Positions 1 to 8,116 are shown, counted from the first letter of the stretch. The stretch is DNA of 22,097 nt from Actinomycetes bacterium (GCA_023437745.1 JAEZFI010000229.1:1-22097); one strand, 5' to 3'. Numbers and translations are program-made. The notes: generated by a model from the letters alone, not told the origin.

Positions 1-15
1 CGTCGGAATCCGACG
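1..15. repeat. 15-bp perfect palindrome at window edge
   Basis: The first 15 bases are two 7-base arms (CGTCGGA / TCCGACG) around a single A. The site lies 43 nt before the acyl-CoA synthetase start. It could be a second operator half-region or part of a longer element cut by the window edge. Function unknown. Confidence 0.35.
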
Positions 16-44
16 TGCTGGACCCCGAGTTGCGCTCGCCCGCC

Positions 45-50
45 TACCAT
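45..50 (+). promoter_or_regulatory. -10 hexamer TACCAT of a probable leaderless promoter
   Basis: TACCAT fits the actinobacterial TAnnnT -10 pattern and ends 8 nt before the ATG at 59. Transcription would begin at or next to the start codon. No Shine-Dalgarno sequence is visible before this ATG. No clear -35 was seen. Confidence 0.5.
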
Positions 51-67
51 CTGACGGTATGTCAGAT
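49..67. promoter_or_regulatory. Palindromic operator, site 1 (overlaps a start codon)
   Basis: The sequence ATCTGACGGTATGTCAGAT has perfect 7-bp arms (ATCTGAC / GTCAGAT) around 5 bases. It is one of three copies of the same 19-bp palindrome in this window; the others are at 17296-17316 and 20423-20441. It overlaps the -10 hexamer and contains the ATG at 59, so a bound dimer would cover the transcription start. A TetR-family repressor is the natural candidate, and one is encoded third in this operon. Confidence 0.75.
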
Positions 68-1675
68 CCGGACGCCGACCTGCCGCGGGGCGACCTGCTG
101 TGGGGGACCCTGCCCAACCTGGTCCGCGACGGGGCGGCTCGCCACGGCGACCACCCGGCGATCGTCGACGGCGACCATGTCGTGACCTACGCCGAGCTGG
201 CCGACGCCGCCACCGCGGCGGCCCGGGCGTTCATCGGGGCGGGCGTCGAGGCGGGTGACCGGATCGCGATCTGGGCGCCGAACGTCTGGGAGTGGCCGGT
301 CCTCCTCGCCGGGTTGCACTCGGCCGGCGCCGTGCTGGTGCCGCTCAACACCCGCTACAAGGGCAGCGAGGCCGCGCACATCCTCCGTGCCAGCCGGGCG
401 CGGGTGATCCTGACCGTCGAGGGGTTCCTCGGCAACGACTACGTCTCGATGCTCGAGGGGCACGACCTGCCCGATCTCGAGCAGATCGTGGTGATCCGGG
501 GGCACGTCCCCGAGGGTGCGGTCGACCTCGCGACGTTCGAGGCCCTGGGCGCGTCGGTCACCGACGCCGAGGTCGACGCCCGGGTCGCGGCGCTCGGTCC
601 CGGCGACCTCTCCGACCTCCTCTTCACGTCGGGCACGACCGGGCTCCCGAAGGGCGTGATGTGCACCCACGGGCAGACCGTACGGGCCTCGTGCGACTGG
701 GCCTCGGTGGCAGGGCTGCGCCACGACGACCGGTACCTCGTGGTCAACCCGTTCTTCCACTCGTTCGGCTATCGGGCCGGCATCGTGTCCTGCCTCACGG
801 TGGGGGCGACGATGTACCCCGAGCCGGTCTTCGACGTGGGCGCGATCGTCGCCTCCATCGAGCGGCACGCGATCACTGCCCTGCCGGGTGCGCCGACGAT
901 CTACCAGACGATCATGAACGACCCTGCGGTCGACGTGTCCCGCCTCTCGTCGCTCCGCCTGGCCGTGACGGGCGCTGCGTCGGTGCCGGTGCAGCTCGTC
1001 CGTGACATGCGGGAGGTCCTCGGCTTCGAGACCGTGCTCACCGCGTACGGGATGACCGAGGCGACCGGCTTCGTCTCCTCGTCCCGTCCCGAGGACGACC
1101 TCGAGACGATCGCCAACTTCTCGGGTCGCGCCTACCCGGGCGTCGAGGTGCAGATCCGGCGCGAGGACGGCACCGAGGCCGGCGTGATGGAGCCCGGCGA
1201 GGTCATGGTCCGTGGGTACAACGTCATGCTCGGCTACTTCGAGGACGACGCGAAGACGGCCGAGACGATCGACCCCGACGGGTGGCTGCACACCGGTGAC
1301 GTCGGCGTGATGGACGAGCGCGGCTACCTCCGCATCACCGACCGAGTGAAGGACATGTTCATCGTCGGCGGGTTCAACGCCTACCCCGCCGAGATCGAGT
1401 CGCTGCTGCTGGAGCACCCGGCGATCGCCCAGGTGGCGGTCGTGGGCATGCCGGACGAGCGCCTCGGCGAGGTGGGTGTCGCCTTCGTGGTGGCCGCAGC
1501 GGGGACCACGCCGGACCCCGACGAGATCGTGAGCTGGGCCCGGGAGCACATGGCGAACTTCAAGGCGCCACGGGAGGTCGTCGTCGTGGATGCGCTCCCG
1601 TTCAACGCCTCCGGCAAGGTCATGAAGTTCGAGCTGCGGGAGTCGTTGACCTCCCCGGCAGGGAGGGACTCCTGA
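59..1675 (+). CDS. Acyl-CoA synthetase / fatty-acid--CoA ligase (ANL superfamily, FadD-like)
   Basis: This 538-aa protein would activate a carboxylic acid to its CoA thioester through an acyl-adenylate, in the cytoplasm. The P-loop motif TSGTTGLPKG lies near residues 192-201. YGMTEATG follows near 329, then the GWLHTGD and RVKDMFIVGGFNAYPAEIE stretches near 405-445 (hinge and A8 region). The catalytic lysine sits in NASGKVMKFELR near residue 520. Length is normal for the family. The ATG at 59 gives the usual N-terminus (LLWGTLPNLVRDGAARHGDHPAIV) and is placed for leaderless initiation. The frame stays open to the window edge, but no upstream start codon is seen. It heads an operon with an F420-type oxidoreductase, a TetR gene and probably a nitroreductase. 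The acid substrate cannot be read from sequence; a medium-chain, aromatic or terpenoid acid is possible. Confidence 0.9.
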   Translation: MSDPDADLPRGDLLWGTLPNLVRDGAARHGDHPAIVDGDHVVTYAELADAATAAARAFIGAGVEAGDRIAIWAPNVWEWPVLLAGLHSAGAVLVPLNTRYKGSEAAHILRASRARVILTVEGFLGNDYVSMLEGHDLPDLEQIVVIRGHVPEGAVDLATFEALGASVTDAEVDARVAALGPGDLSDLLFTSGTTGLPKGVMCTHGQTVRASCDWASVAGLRHDDRYLVVNPFFHSFGYRAGIVSCLTVGATMYPEPVFDVGAIVASIERHAITALPGAPTIYQTIMNDPAVDVSRLSSLRLAVTGAASVPVQLVRDMREVLGFETVLTAYGMTEATGFVSSSRPEDDLETIANFSGRAYPGVEVQIRREDGTEAGVMEPGEVMVRGYNVMLGYFEDDAKTAETIDPDGWLHTGDVGVMDERGYLRITDRVKDMFIVGGFNAYPAEIESLLLEHPAIAQVAVVGMPDERLGEVGVAFVVAAAGTTPDPDEIVSWAREHMANFKAPREVVVVDALPFNASGKVMKFELRESLTSPAGRDS

Positions 1676-2544
1676 TGGTGAAGTTCGCGCAGGCGCTGCT
1701 GGGCGCTCGACCGAAGGACGCCGGCGCGATCGCCCAGGCGGCGGAGGCCGCTGGCTTCTCGGCGATGGCCCTCTCCGACCACGTCTTCTACCCGAAGGAC
1801 CTGAAGTCCGAGTACCCCTACACCTCCGACGGCAAGCCGATGTTCCACCCCGAGGAGGAGTGGCCCGACCCCTGGGTGCACATCGGCGGGCTGGCCGCGG
1901 TGACCACGACGCTCGAGTTCATGACGAACGTCTACATCCTCCCGCTGCGCAACCCCTTCGTCGTGGCGAAGGCCGTGGGGACGGCGGCGTACCTGTCCGA
2001 CAACCGGGTGCGCCTCGGCGTCGGCGCCGGCTGGATGCGCGAGGAGTTCGAGCAGCTGGGCCAGCCGTTCTCGAAGCGTGGCGCCCGCCTCGACGAGTCG
2101 ATCGAGGTCTGCCGCAAGCTCTGGACGGGCGAGATGGTCGAGCACCACGGCACCTTCTTCGACTTCGACCCCCTGCAGATGCTGCCGGCGCCGAGCGAGC
2201 AGGTGCCCGTCTACGTCGGCGGGCACAGCGAGATCGCCCTGCGCCGGGCCGCCCGCCACGACGGCTGGATCGGCGTGAACTACACGCTGGACGTGCTCGA
2301 GGAGCACTGCGCCACGCTCGCCCGCTACCGCGAGGACGCCGGCACCGCCGACCGCCCGTTCGAGATCGTGGCCTCGCCGTTCGCCGCCCCGACGCCCGAC
2401 ATGATGGAGCGCCTCGGGGCCATGGGCGTGACGACGATCCTGACGTCCGCCTGGATGATGGCGGGCAGGCTCTCGGTCACCGGGTCCGAGGGGCCGGACC
2501 TCGTCGCGTCGTTCGGCGAGAAGTTCATCGCGCCGTTGCGATGA
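1675..2544 (+). CDS. LLM-class F420-dependent oxidoreductase
   Basis: This 289-aa luciferase-like TIM-barrel oxidoreductase is of the type that uses F420 or flavin. Visible family features are AAEAAGFSAMALSDHV near residues 22-37, the barrel strand LEFMTNVYILPLRNPFVVAKAVGTAAYLSDNRVRLGVGAGW near 82-121, and the VPVYVGGHSEIALRRAARHDGWIG phosphate-binding region near 178-201. Its ATG shares one base with the TGA of the acyl-CoA synthetase (TGATG), and GGGAGGGA lies 6 nt upstream, so the two are translationally coupled. Likely role: hydride transfer to or from an acyl or CoA-linked substrate of the operon. F420 rather than FMN is inferred from the subfamily and the actinobacterial setting. The substrate is unknown. 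Confidence 0.85.
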   Translation: MVKFAQALLGARPKDAGAIAQAAEAAGFSAMALSDHVFYPKDLKSEYPYTSDGKPMFHPEEEWPDPWVHIGGLAAVTTTLEFMTNVYILPLRNPFVVAKAVGTAAYLSDNRVRLGVGAGWMREEFEQLGQPFSKRGARLDESIEVCRKLWTGEMVEHHGTFFDFDPLQMLPAPSEQVPVYVGGHSEIALRRAARHDGWIGVNYTLDVLEEHCATLARYREDAGTADRPFEIVASPFAAPTPDMMERLGAMGVTTILTSAWMMAGRLSVTGSEGPDLVASFGEKFIAPLR

Positions 2545-2583
2545 CGCCGCCGATCTCGCCGCCGAGCGCTGGAGGGCACGACC

Positions 2584-3285
2584 ATGGCTGACACCGCACC
2601 TTCGCACGATCCGGTCGCGGGTGAGGCCGTCGTCGACGACGAGGAGCTGCGCGCCGCGGACGGCCGGGTGCCCGGGCGGCGGGGCCGAGCGACCCGCCAG
2701 CGCCTGCTCGACTGCACCCAGGCGATGCTCAGCTCCGAGACCTACCGCGACCTCCGGGTCGTGGACATCGCACGGGAAGCCGGCACCAGCCCGGCGACGT
2801 TCTACCAGTACTTCCCTGACGTGACCGCCGCGATCGTCGCGCTGGCGGAGAGCGCCGCCGTCGACGGGCAGGAGCAGCTCACCGCGCTCGTGACGACGGG
2901 CCCGTGGAAGGGCGCTGCGGGGTACGCCACGGCCGAGGCGATCGCCGAGGGGTTTATCAAGTTCTGGGAGGAGCGCTGGCCCCTCATGCGGGTGATGGAG
3001 CTGACGGCAGCCGAGGGCGACCAGCGCTTCCGGTCGATCCGCACCCGCCTGCTCAACGAGTTCACCGTGGCGCTCAGCGAGGTCATCGCCGGGGTGCAGG
3101 CGAAGAACCCCTCGCCCGTCGACCCGATGGCCAGCGCGTCGGTGCTCGTCTCGATGCTGGCGCACGTCGCCGCCCACCGTTACGGGTTCGAGTTCTACGG
3201 CATCCGCACCGAGGACCTGCAGCGGTCGATGGCCCAGATCGTCTGGACGACGGTCACCGGCCAACGCCCCCCGAAGAGCGCCTGA
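2584..3285 (+). CDS. TetR/AcrR-family transcriptional regulator
   Basis: This is a 233-aa regulator. After a roughly 30-residue acidic N-terminal extension comes RRGRATRQRLLDCTQAML (about 32-49). The helix-turn-helix is near residues 58-78 (VVDIAREAGTSPATFYQYFPD), the hallmark of TetR DNA-binding domains. The helical C-terminal ligand domain is variable and does not identify the ligand. GGAGGG lies at 2571-2576, 7 nt before the ATG. It sits 39 nt behind the oxidoreductase in the operon started by operator site 1, so autoregulation is expected. It is the best candidate to bind the three 19-bp palindromes of this window. That link is inference from position; the other TetR gene (8174-8857) has its own, different palindrome. 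An acyl-CoA made by the neighbouring ligase would be a plausible inducer. Confidence 0.88.
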   Translation: MADTAPSHDPVAGEAVVDDEELRAADGRVPGRRGRATRQRLLDCTQAMLSSETYRDLRVVDIAREAGTSPATFYQYFPDVTAAIVALAESAAVDGQEQLTALVTTGPWKGAAGYATAEAIAEGFIKFWEERWPLMRVMELTAAEGDQRFRSIRTRLLNEFTVALSEVIAGVQAKNPSPVDPMASASVLVSMLAHVAAHRYGFEFYGIRTEDLQRSMAQIVWTTVTGQRPPKSA

Positions 3286-3301
3286 CCCTCCGCCGTGGCC
3301 G

Positions 3302-3307
3302 TACGCT
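3302..3307 (+). promoter_or_regulatory. -10 hexamer TACGCT of a probable leaderless promoter
   Basis: TACGCT ends exactly 6 nt before the GTG at 3314, in the 28-nt gap after the TetR gene. No Shine-Dalgarno sequence lies between them. The nitroreductase may therefore have its own transcript besides read-through from the operon. Confidence 0.45.
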
Positions 3308-3313
3308 GCGGCC

Positions 3314-4033
3314 GTGAACGATGACGACGTGTTCGTGCCGCCCGATCCGGCCGAGGCGCTGGCCCGCCTCGACACCTCGATGGTCGAGGCCATGCGGACG
3401 CAGCGCGCGGTGCGTCGCCTCCACACCGACCCCGTCTCCCATGACGTCCTGCTGCCGCTGCTCGAGCTGTCGCTGAAGGCGCCGACCAGCTCGAACACCC
3501 AGGACTGGTCGTACCTGATCGTCGAGGACCGGGAGCAGAAGGCGCGCCTGGCCCGCCTCTACCGGATCCTCTTCCGCACGTTCGACCCGATCGTCACCCG
3601 CATGGCGAAGGGCGATGAGCAGGCGCTGCGCCAGATGCGGCCCGGCCAGTGGCAGGCGGAGCACTTCGAGGACCTGCCGGTGTTCGTCATCCCGTGCTAC
3701 CGCCGGGGGATCAAGCACCGGCCAGTCGGCCGCCCGCAGATCGCCGTGTCGTCGTACTACGGCTCGGTCTACCCGGCCGTGCAGAACCTGCTGCTCGGTT
3801 GCCGGGCCGTGGGCCTCGGCGCGTCGCTCCAGACCCTGCCGATCTGGTGCGTGCCGGCCGCCCGCCGGATCCTCGAGCTGCCACGGTCGATGAACCCGGT
3901 GTGCATCATCCCGATCGGCTGGGCGAAGGGGCGCTACGGACCGACCACCCGCCGCCCGATCGGCGAGCTCGTCCACCTCGACCGGTACGGCCACCGCCCG
4001 TTCCTGGACACCGACCCCACGACCGACTCCTGA
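3314..4033 (+). CDS. Nitroreductase-family FMN oxidoreductase
   Basis: This is a 239-aa member of the FMN-binding nitroreductase fold. The N-terminal MRTQRAVRRLHTDPVS (about 25-40) carries the Arg residues that contact FMN phosphate. LELSLKAPTSSNTQDWSYLIVED follows (about 52-74), and the conserved helix VQNLLLGCRAVGLGASLQTLPIW lies near 157-179. Family members reduce nitro, quinone or enone groups, or act in ring and halogen chemistry, with NAD(P)H. The substrate here is not evident. The GTG start at 3314 is chosen because it follows a TAnnnT hexamer by 6 nt and gives a typical N-terminus. It is last in the plus-strand cluster, 28 nt after the TetR gene, and is followed by a strong hairpin. 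Shared regulation with the acyl-CoA synthetase operon is likely but not proven. Confidence 0.85.
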   Translation: MNDDDVFVPPDPAEALARLDTSMVEAMRTQRAVRRLHTDPVSHDVLLPLLELSLKAPTSSNTQDWSYLIVEDREQKARLARLYRILFRTFDPIVTRMAKGDEQALRQMRPGQWQAEHFEDLPVFVIPCYRRGIKHRPVGRPQIAVSSYYGSVYPAVQNLLLGCRAVGLGASLQTLPIWCVPAARRILELPRSMNPVCIIPIGWAKGRYGPTTRRPIGELVHLDRYGHRPFLDTDPTTDS

Positions 4034-4045
4034 TCCACCCGTTCT

Positions 4046-4085
4046 GTTCCAGGGAGAGCAGCGCGGGCGATGCGCTCCCTGGAAC
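4046..4085. terminator. Bidirectional hairpin terminator between convergent genes
   Basis: An 11-bp perfect stem, GTTCCAGGGAG (4046-4056) with CTCCCTGGAAC (4075-4085), encloses an 18-nt loop. An outer CTGTTCC / GGAACAG pairing overlaps it. It fills the 60-bp gap between the stop at 4033 (plus) and the stop at 4094 (minus), and should end both transcripts. There is no T-tract, as is common in high-GC actinomycetes. Confidence 0.75.
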
Positions 4086-4093
4086 GGAACAGG

Positions 4094-4972
4094 TCAGGGC
4101 TCGAAGGGTGGGCGGCCCATCTGGTCGCGCACGGGGACCACGGGCGGATTCGTGAGCGTCCGGCGCTGCCAGTTCGCGCCGTCGACCACCAGCGTGTGGC
4201 CCGAGATGAACCGCCCGTAGGGGGAGGCCAGGAAGGTGGCCGCCCAGCCCAGCTCGCGCGGGCGGCCGACGCGCAGCGCAGGCTGCAGCGCGTCCTTGTC
4301 CCCGGACCGGGCGAGGTTCCCCTGGATGTCGGCGGTCATGTCCTCGTGGGGGATCAACCCCGGGACCAGACCGTTGATCTGGATCCCGTAGGGGCCCCAC
4401 TCGACGGCCAGCGTCTCGACCATGTTCTTCACGCCCGCCTTGGCCGCCGCCGAGTGGGCGAAGCCGGGGCCGCCGGTCCACGCGTACGACGCGCCGACGT
4501 TGATGATCGACGCCGTGGACGAGGCGGCCAGGTGCCGGCGGGCGAACTCGCGGGCGCAGAAGTACGTGCCGTTCAGCGTGATGTCCACGACCGTCCGCCA
4601 CGCGTTGGGCGACATGTCCTCGGCCGGGACCGGGAAGTTCGCGGCAGCGTTGTTGACCAGCGTGCCGGGCAGGCCGAACCGGGCCTCTGCGGCGTCGAAC
4701 GCGGCGGCGATCTGGTCGGGCTCGCGGATGTCGCACGGCACCGGCAGGACGTCGACGCCGAGGGCGCCGAGGTCGGCGAGGGCGGCGTCGAGGTGCTCCG
4801 GCTTGCGGCTCAGCACGACGATCGACGCGCCGAGGCGGGCGAACTCGCCGGCGATCGCCTTGCCCAGGCCGGTCCCGCCGCCGGTGACGACGACGGCCTG
4901 ACCGTCGAACGTGCCGGCGGGCAGCGCCGATGCGCCGAGGGCGGGCGGTTCTGGCAGTCCATGTGCCGGCAT
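4094..4972 (-). CDS. SDR oxidoreductase, 2,4-dienoyl-CoA reductase-like
   Basis: This is a 292-aa short-chain dehydrogenase/reductase. TGGGTGLG (about 30-37) is the cofactor glycine motif, and LVNNAAANFPVPAEDMSPNAWRTVVD lies near 105-130. The usual YxxxK is absent: the spot reads S174-A-A-A-K178. A Tyr163 eleven residues before Ser174 gives the Tyr/Ser/Lys arrangement of mitochondrial-type 2,4-dienoyl-CoA reductases. The NNAAxNF...LSPNAWxTxxDIxLNGT stretch also resembles that family as I know it. The reaction would be NADPH-dependent reduction of 2,4-dienoyl-CoA during beta-oxidation of unsaturated acids. It starts 1 nt after the stop of the crotonase, so the two form an operon. A generic 3-oxoacyl reductase is the alternative. 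Confidence 0.82.
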   Translation of the reverse strand: MPAHGLPEPPALGASALPAGTFDGQAVVVTGGGTGLGKAIAGEFARLGASIVVLSRKPEHLDAALADLGALGVDVLPVPCDIREPDQIAAAFDAAEARFGLPGTLVNNAAANFPVPAEDMSPNAWRTVVDITLNGTYFCAREFARRHLAASSTASIINVGASYAWTGGPGFAHSAAAKAGVKNMVETLAVEWGPYGIQINGLVPGLIPHEDMTADIQGNLARSGDKDALQPALRVGRPRELGWAATFLASPYGRFISGHTLVVDGANWQRRTLTNPPVVPVRDQMGRPPFEP

Positions 4973-4973
4973 G

Positions 4974-5756
4974 TCAGCTCCCCGTGTACACGGGCGGGCG
5001 TCCCTCGGCCCGCGCCGCCTTCATCTCCGCGAAGTCGTCGCTCCGGTTGAGGAAGGTCTGGTAGATCAGCTCGTCCTCCATCGACGACCGCACCGCCTGC
5101 TCCGAGAGGTGCCGGATCACCCGGCGGGCGAGCTTCACCGTCACCGCCGGTGCGGCGGCGACCTTGGCCGCCATCGCCATGGCCGTGTCGTCGAGTTCGT
5201 CGCGGGGCACGACCCGGGAGACGACGCCGTGGGCCAGTGCCTCGGCGGCCTCCATCGTGCGCCCCGTGAGCACCATGTCGCTGACGACGCCGTGTCCGCA
5301 CATCTGGTACAGCCGGGCCACGCCACCGGTGTCCGGGATCACGCCGTGACCCACCTCGGGGAGCATGAACCGGGCGTCCTCGGCGGCGATCCGCACGTCG
5401 CACAGCAGCGCCCGCTGGAACGAGCCGCCGATCGCCCACCCCTGGATCGCCACGATGATCGGTGCGGCGAGGTCGAACACCTGCAGGATGCCTGCGTGCC
5501 CCCGCTGCATGAGCTCGTGGTGGGTGACCGACGTGTCGACGTTCGTGCCGATCGAGCCGACGTCGCGCCCCGACGACCAGGAGCGGCCCTCGCCGCGCCA
5601 CACCACCGCCCGCACGTCCGGACGCGCCTTCAGCTCGGCGAGCGCCTCGAAGAGCTGGAGGTCCATCGCGTCGTCGAAGGCGTTGTGCTTCTCGGGATGG
5701 TCGTTGGTCAGGACGGCGATCGCGCCGTCGTACTCCAGTCGCACCGAACCGGCCAT
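4974..5756 (-). CDS. Enoyl-CoA hydratase/isomerase family protein (crotonase fold)
   Basis: This is a 260-aa crotonase. The oxyanion-hole strand RSWSSGRDVGSI lies near 58-69, the core GWAIGGSFQRALLCDVRIAAEDARFMLPEVGHGVIPDTGG near 106-145, and the C-terminal helices follow. Of the two catalytic glutamates of classical hydratases, the first aligns with Gln114, while the second is kept as Glu134. A single acidic residue suits enoyl-CoA isomerase chemistry better than hydration. The alignment was done by eye. GGGGAGGA at 5761-5768 precedes the ATG. The next gene downstream looks like a 2,4-dienoyl-CoA reductase, so the pair could supply the auxiliary steps for unsaturated acyl-CoA. It lies 56 nt behind the MmpL gene on the same strand but has its own possible -10. 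Confidence 0.85.
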   Translation of the reverse strand: MAGSVRLEYDGAIAVLTNDHPEKHNAFDDAMDLQLFEALAELKARPDVRAVVWRGEGRSWSSGRDVGSIGTNVDTSVTHHELMQRGHAGILQVFDLAAPIIVAIQGWAIGGSFQRALLCDVRIAAEDARFMLPEVGHGVIPDTGGVARLYQMCGHGVVSDMVLTGRTMEAAEALAHGVVSRVVPRDELDDTAMAMAAKVAAAPAVTVKLARRVIRHLSEQAVRSSMEDELIYQTFLNRSDDFAEMKAARAEGRPPVYTGS

Positions 5757-5760
5757 GCCG

Positions 5761-5789
5761 TCCTCCCCGCTGATGGTGGGCAGAACCTA
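5761..5789 (-). promoter_or_regulatory. Shine-Dalgarno (5761-5768) and possible -10 (5784-5789) for the crotonase operon
   Basis: On the minus strand GGGGAGGA ends 4 nt before the ATG at 5756. TAGGTT at 5784-5789 fits a TAnnnT -10, giving a leader of about 20 nt. No convincing -35 was found, so read-through from the MmpL gene is also possible. Confidence 0.45.
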
Positions 5790-5812
5790 CCCAGCGCGGG
5801 CAGTGCGGGTGG

Positions 5813-8116
5813 TCAGCTGCCGACGAGCTCCGCCTCCCGCAGGTCGACGCGGTCCTCGTCGGAGGGCGGCAGCTCCTGCTCGACGGGTTCGGACTCGGAG
5901 AACCCGATGCGGTCGTGGATCCATCGCATCCACTTCGGTGCCCACCAGTTCGCCTCGCCGGCGAGCTTCATGAACGCCGGCACGAGGGTGGCCCGGATGA
6001 GCGTGGCGTCCATGAGGACGGCGAGGGTGAGACCCAACCCGAACAGCTTGATGAACGAGATGCCGGACGTCGCGAAGGCCAGGAAGGTGACGGAGAGGAG
6101 GACGGCCGCCGCCGTGACGATCCGGCCGGTGCGCTCCAGCCCCCGGGCGACCGACGCGGCGTTGTCGCCCGTCCGATCGTGCTCCTCCTTGATGCGGGAG
6201 AGCAGGAACACCTCGTAGTCCATCGACAGGCCGAACGCGATGCAGAACATCAGGATCGGGGTGGTGGTGTCCGTCAGCCCGGTGGGCGTGAACCCGAGGA
6301 ACCCGGCGCCGTGCCCGTCCTGGAAGATCCACACCATCGCCCCGAACGTGGCGGACAGCGACAGCACGTTCAGCACGATCGCCTTCAGCGGCACGAGCAC
6401 CGAGCCGAACATCAGGAACAGGAGGACGAACGTGGCGCCGGCGATGATCCCGGCCGCCCACGGGAGCCGCTCGGCGATGGAGGCCTTGGTGTCGACGAGC
6501 TGCGCCGACTGGCCGCCGACGAGCGTGTCGCCCAGGGGCGACGGGACGCTCCGGAGCGAGTGCACCAGCGCCTCCGCCTCCGTCGACACCGGTTCGACGT
6601 GGGGGACGACGCTGAACCGCACGGCGCCGCTGCCGTCGGCCGCCCGGAACGAGGCCAGGGTGGCGTCGGCGGGCAGCACCTTGCGGCCGTCGACGAACCG
6701 ACCGGTGGGGGCGTCGAGCCGACTGACGTCCGTCACCGCCGAGAGCGCAGCGGCGTACCCGTCGATGTCGGCGTCCGAGGGGTCGCCGGCGTCGAGCGCC
6801 ACCACGGGCAGGGCTGCGGACTCGGCCGAGGTGAACTCGTCGGTGAGCCGCTGCGTGGTGACCCGGGCGGGCGCGTCCTCCGGGAGGACTCGCTGGTCCG
6901 GGAGCCCGAACCGCACGCCGAAGAAGGGAGCGCCGAGCACGACCAGCACGGTCACGACGGCCAGCGAGATCACGAGAGGCCGGCGCATCACCGCCATGGC
7001 GATCGTGTGCCACATGCCCTCGCCGACCGGCTTCGGCGGGCGGTGCCGCCACAGCCGCAGCGAGTCGACGCGGTGCCCCAGCACGGCGAGCAGCGCCGGC
7101 AGCGTCACGATCGACGTCGTCATGGCGACGAGGGTGACCCCCACGCCCGCATAGGCGAACGAGCGCAGGAAGAACAGCGGGAAGACGAGCAGCGCGGACA
7201 GCGACACGGCGACGGTGAGCGCCGACACCATGATCGTCCGCCCGGCCGTCTCGACGGTCCGGATGACCGCCGCCTCGGTCGACCGACCGGCGCGCACCTC
7301 CTCCCGGAACCTCGACACGATGAACAGCGAGTAGTCGATGGCGAGGCCCAGGCCCATCGCCGTGACGAGGTTGATCGAGAAGATCGACACGTCGGTGAAG
7401 AGCGTGATCAACCACAGCGTGAAGAAGGTGCCGACCACCGACACGAGCCCGACCACGAGGGGGAGGCCGGCAGCGACCAGGCCGCCGAAGACCAGCACGA
7501 GGAGGACGAGGGTGACCGGCACGGCGACCGATTCGGCCCGGGCGAGGTCGCCTTCGATCTGGTGCGACACCGCGTGGAAGACGGGTGAGCGGCCACCCGA
7601 GCCGACGGTGATCGGCCCCTGCGTGCCGAGGAGCTCCTCGTCGAGTCGGGCTGCTGCGTCCTGCTGCGCCGTCTCGTCACCGCCGAGCCGCGCGACCACG
7701 AGGGCCGAGGTGCCGTCGGTCGAGCGCAGGGGTGGCACCTTGCCGAGGGACCAGTAGCTCAGGACCTCGTCGACCGCGGGGTCGTCGCGCAGCGTGGCCT
7801 CGATCGACGCGGCGGCGGCCGACACGTCCTGGGCGTCGACCGCCGGTGGCACGGCGGTGACGCCGCCTCGCTCGTCGAGCGGCGCCCCGTCGTTCGCGTC
7901 CACCAGCAGCACGTAGTTCGGGATGCCGGTGCCGAAGACCTCGTGCAGCGCGCGCTCGGCACGCGACGAGTCGGCGGCCGGATCCTCGAAGCCGCCGCCG
8001 GACAGCCGGCCGAACACGCTGCCGCCGAGCACACCGGCGATCGCCAGCACCAGCACGGAGGCGACGAGCACGGCCCGCCGGTGGCGGACGATGAACCGTC
8101 CCAGGCGAGTGAACAT
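5813..8116 (-). CDS. MMPL-family (RND superfamily) transporter
   Basis: This 767-aa inner-membrane exporter is powered by the proton gradient. A first transmembrane helix (about 15-35) is followed by a periplasmic porter domain (about 40-185). A block of helices then contains DYSLFIVSRFREE near 256-268. A second porter domain (about 390-540) and a second helix block contain LSMDYEVFLLSRIKEEHDRTG near 626-646. The two Asp-Tyr pairs are the proton-relay signature of mycobacterial MmpL proteins. The length fits the shorter actinobacterial MmpL type that lacks the long C-terminal tail. GAGGGA lies about 7 nt before the ATG. It diverges from a TetR gene across a shared palindrome, the usual layout for a repressor-controlled exporter. 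The cargo (lipid, drug or surfactant) cannot be inferred. Confidence 0.92.
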   Translation of the reverse strand: MFTRLGRFIVRHRRAVLVASVLVLAIAGVLGGSVFGRLSGGGFEDPAADSSRAERALHEVFGTGIPNYVLLVDANDGAPLDERGGVTAVPPAVDAQDVSAAAASIEATLRDDPAVDEVLSYWSLGKVPPLRSTDGTSALVVARLGGDETAQQDAAARLDEELLGTQGPITVGSGGRSPVFHAVSHQIEGDLARAESVAVPVTLVLLVLVFGGLVAAGLPLVVGLVSVVGTFFTLWLITLFTDVSIFSINLVTAMGLGLAIDYSLFIVSRFREEVRAGRSTEAAVIRTVETAGRTIMVSALTVAVSLSALLVFPLFFLRSFAYAGVGVTLVAMTTSIVTLPALLAVLGHRVDSLRLWRHRPPKPVGEGMWHTIAMAVMRRPLVISLAVVTVLVVLGAPFFGVRFGLPDQRVLPEDAPARVTTQRLTDEFTSAESAALPVVALDAGDPSDADIDGYAAALSAVTDVSRLDAPTGRFVDGRKVLPADATLASFRAADGSGAVRFSVVPHVEPVSTEAEALVHSLRSVPSPLGDTLVGGQSAQLVDTKASIAERLPWAAGIIAGATFVLLFLMFGSVLVPLKAIVLNVLSLSATFGAMVWIFQDGHGAGFLGFTPTGLTDTTTPILMFCIAFGLSMDYEVFLLSRIKEEHDRTGDNAASVARGLERTGRIVTAAAVLLSVTFLAFATSGISFIKLFGLGLTLAVLMDATLIRATLVPAFMKLAGEANWWAPKWMRWIHDRIGFSESEPVEQELPPSDEDRVDLREAELVGS

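Noticed and set aside
1..50. Possible divergent gene starting at ATG 50 on the minus strand, or the 3' end of an upstream gene
   Set aside because: Only 17 codons are visible, with no Shine-Dalgarno sequence and no correctly spaced -10. It cannot be told from chance at the window edge.
62..1549. 495-codon open frame on the minus strand opposite the acyl-CoA synthetase
   Set aside because: It is antisense to a clear gene, its translation is Arg/His/Asp-rich with no motif, and such frames are common opposite GC-rich genes.
1381..3498. 705-codon minus-strand frame across the oxidoreductase and TetR genes
   Set aside because: It is antisense to three well-supported genes, with low-complexity composition and no recognisable domain.
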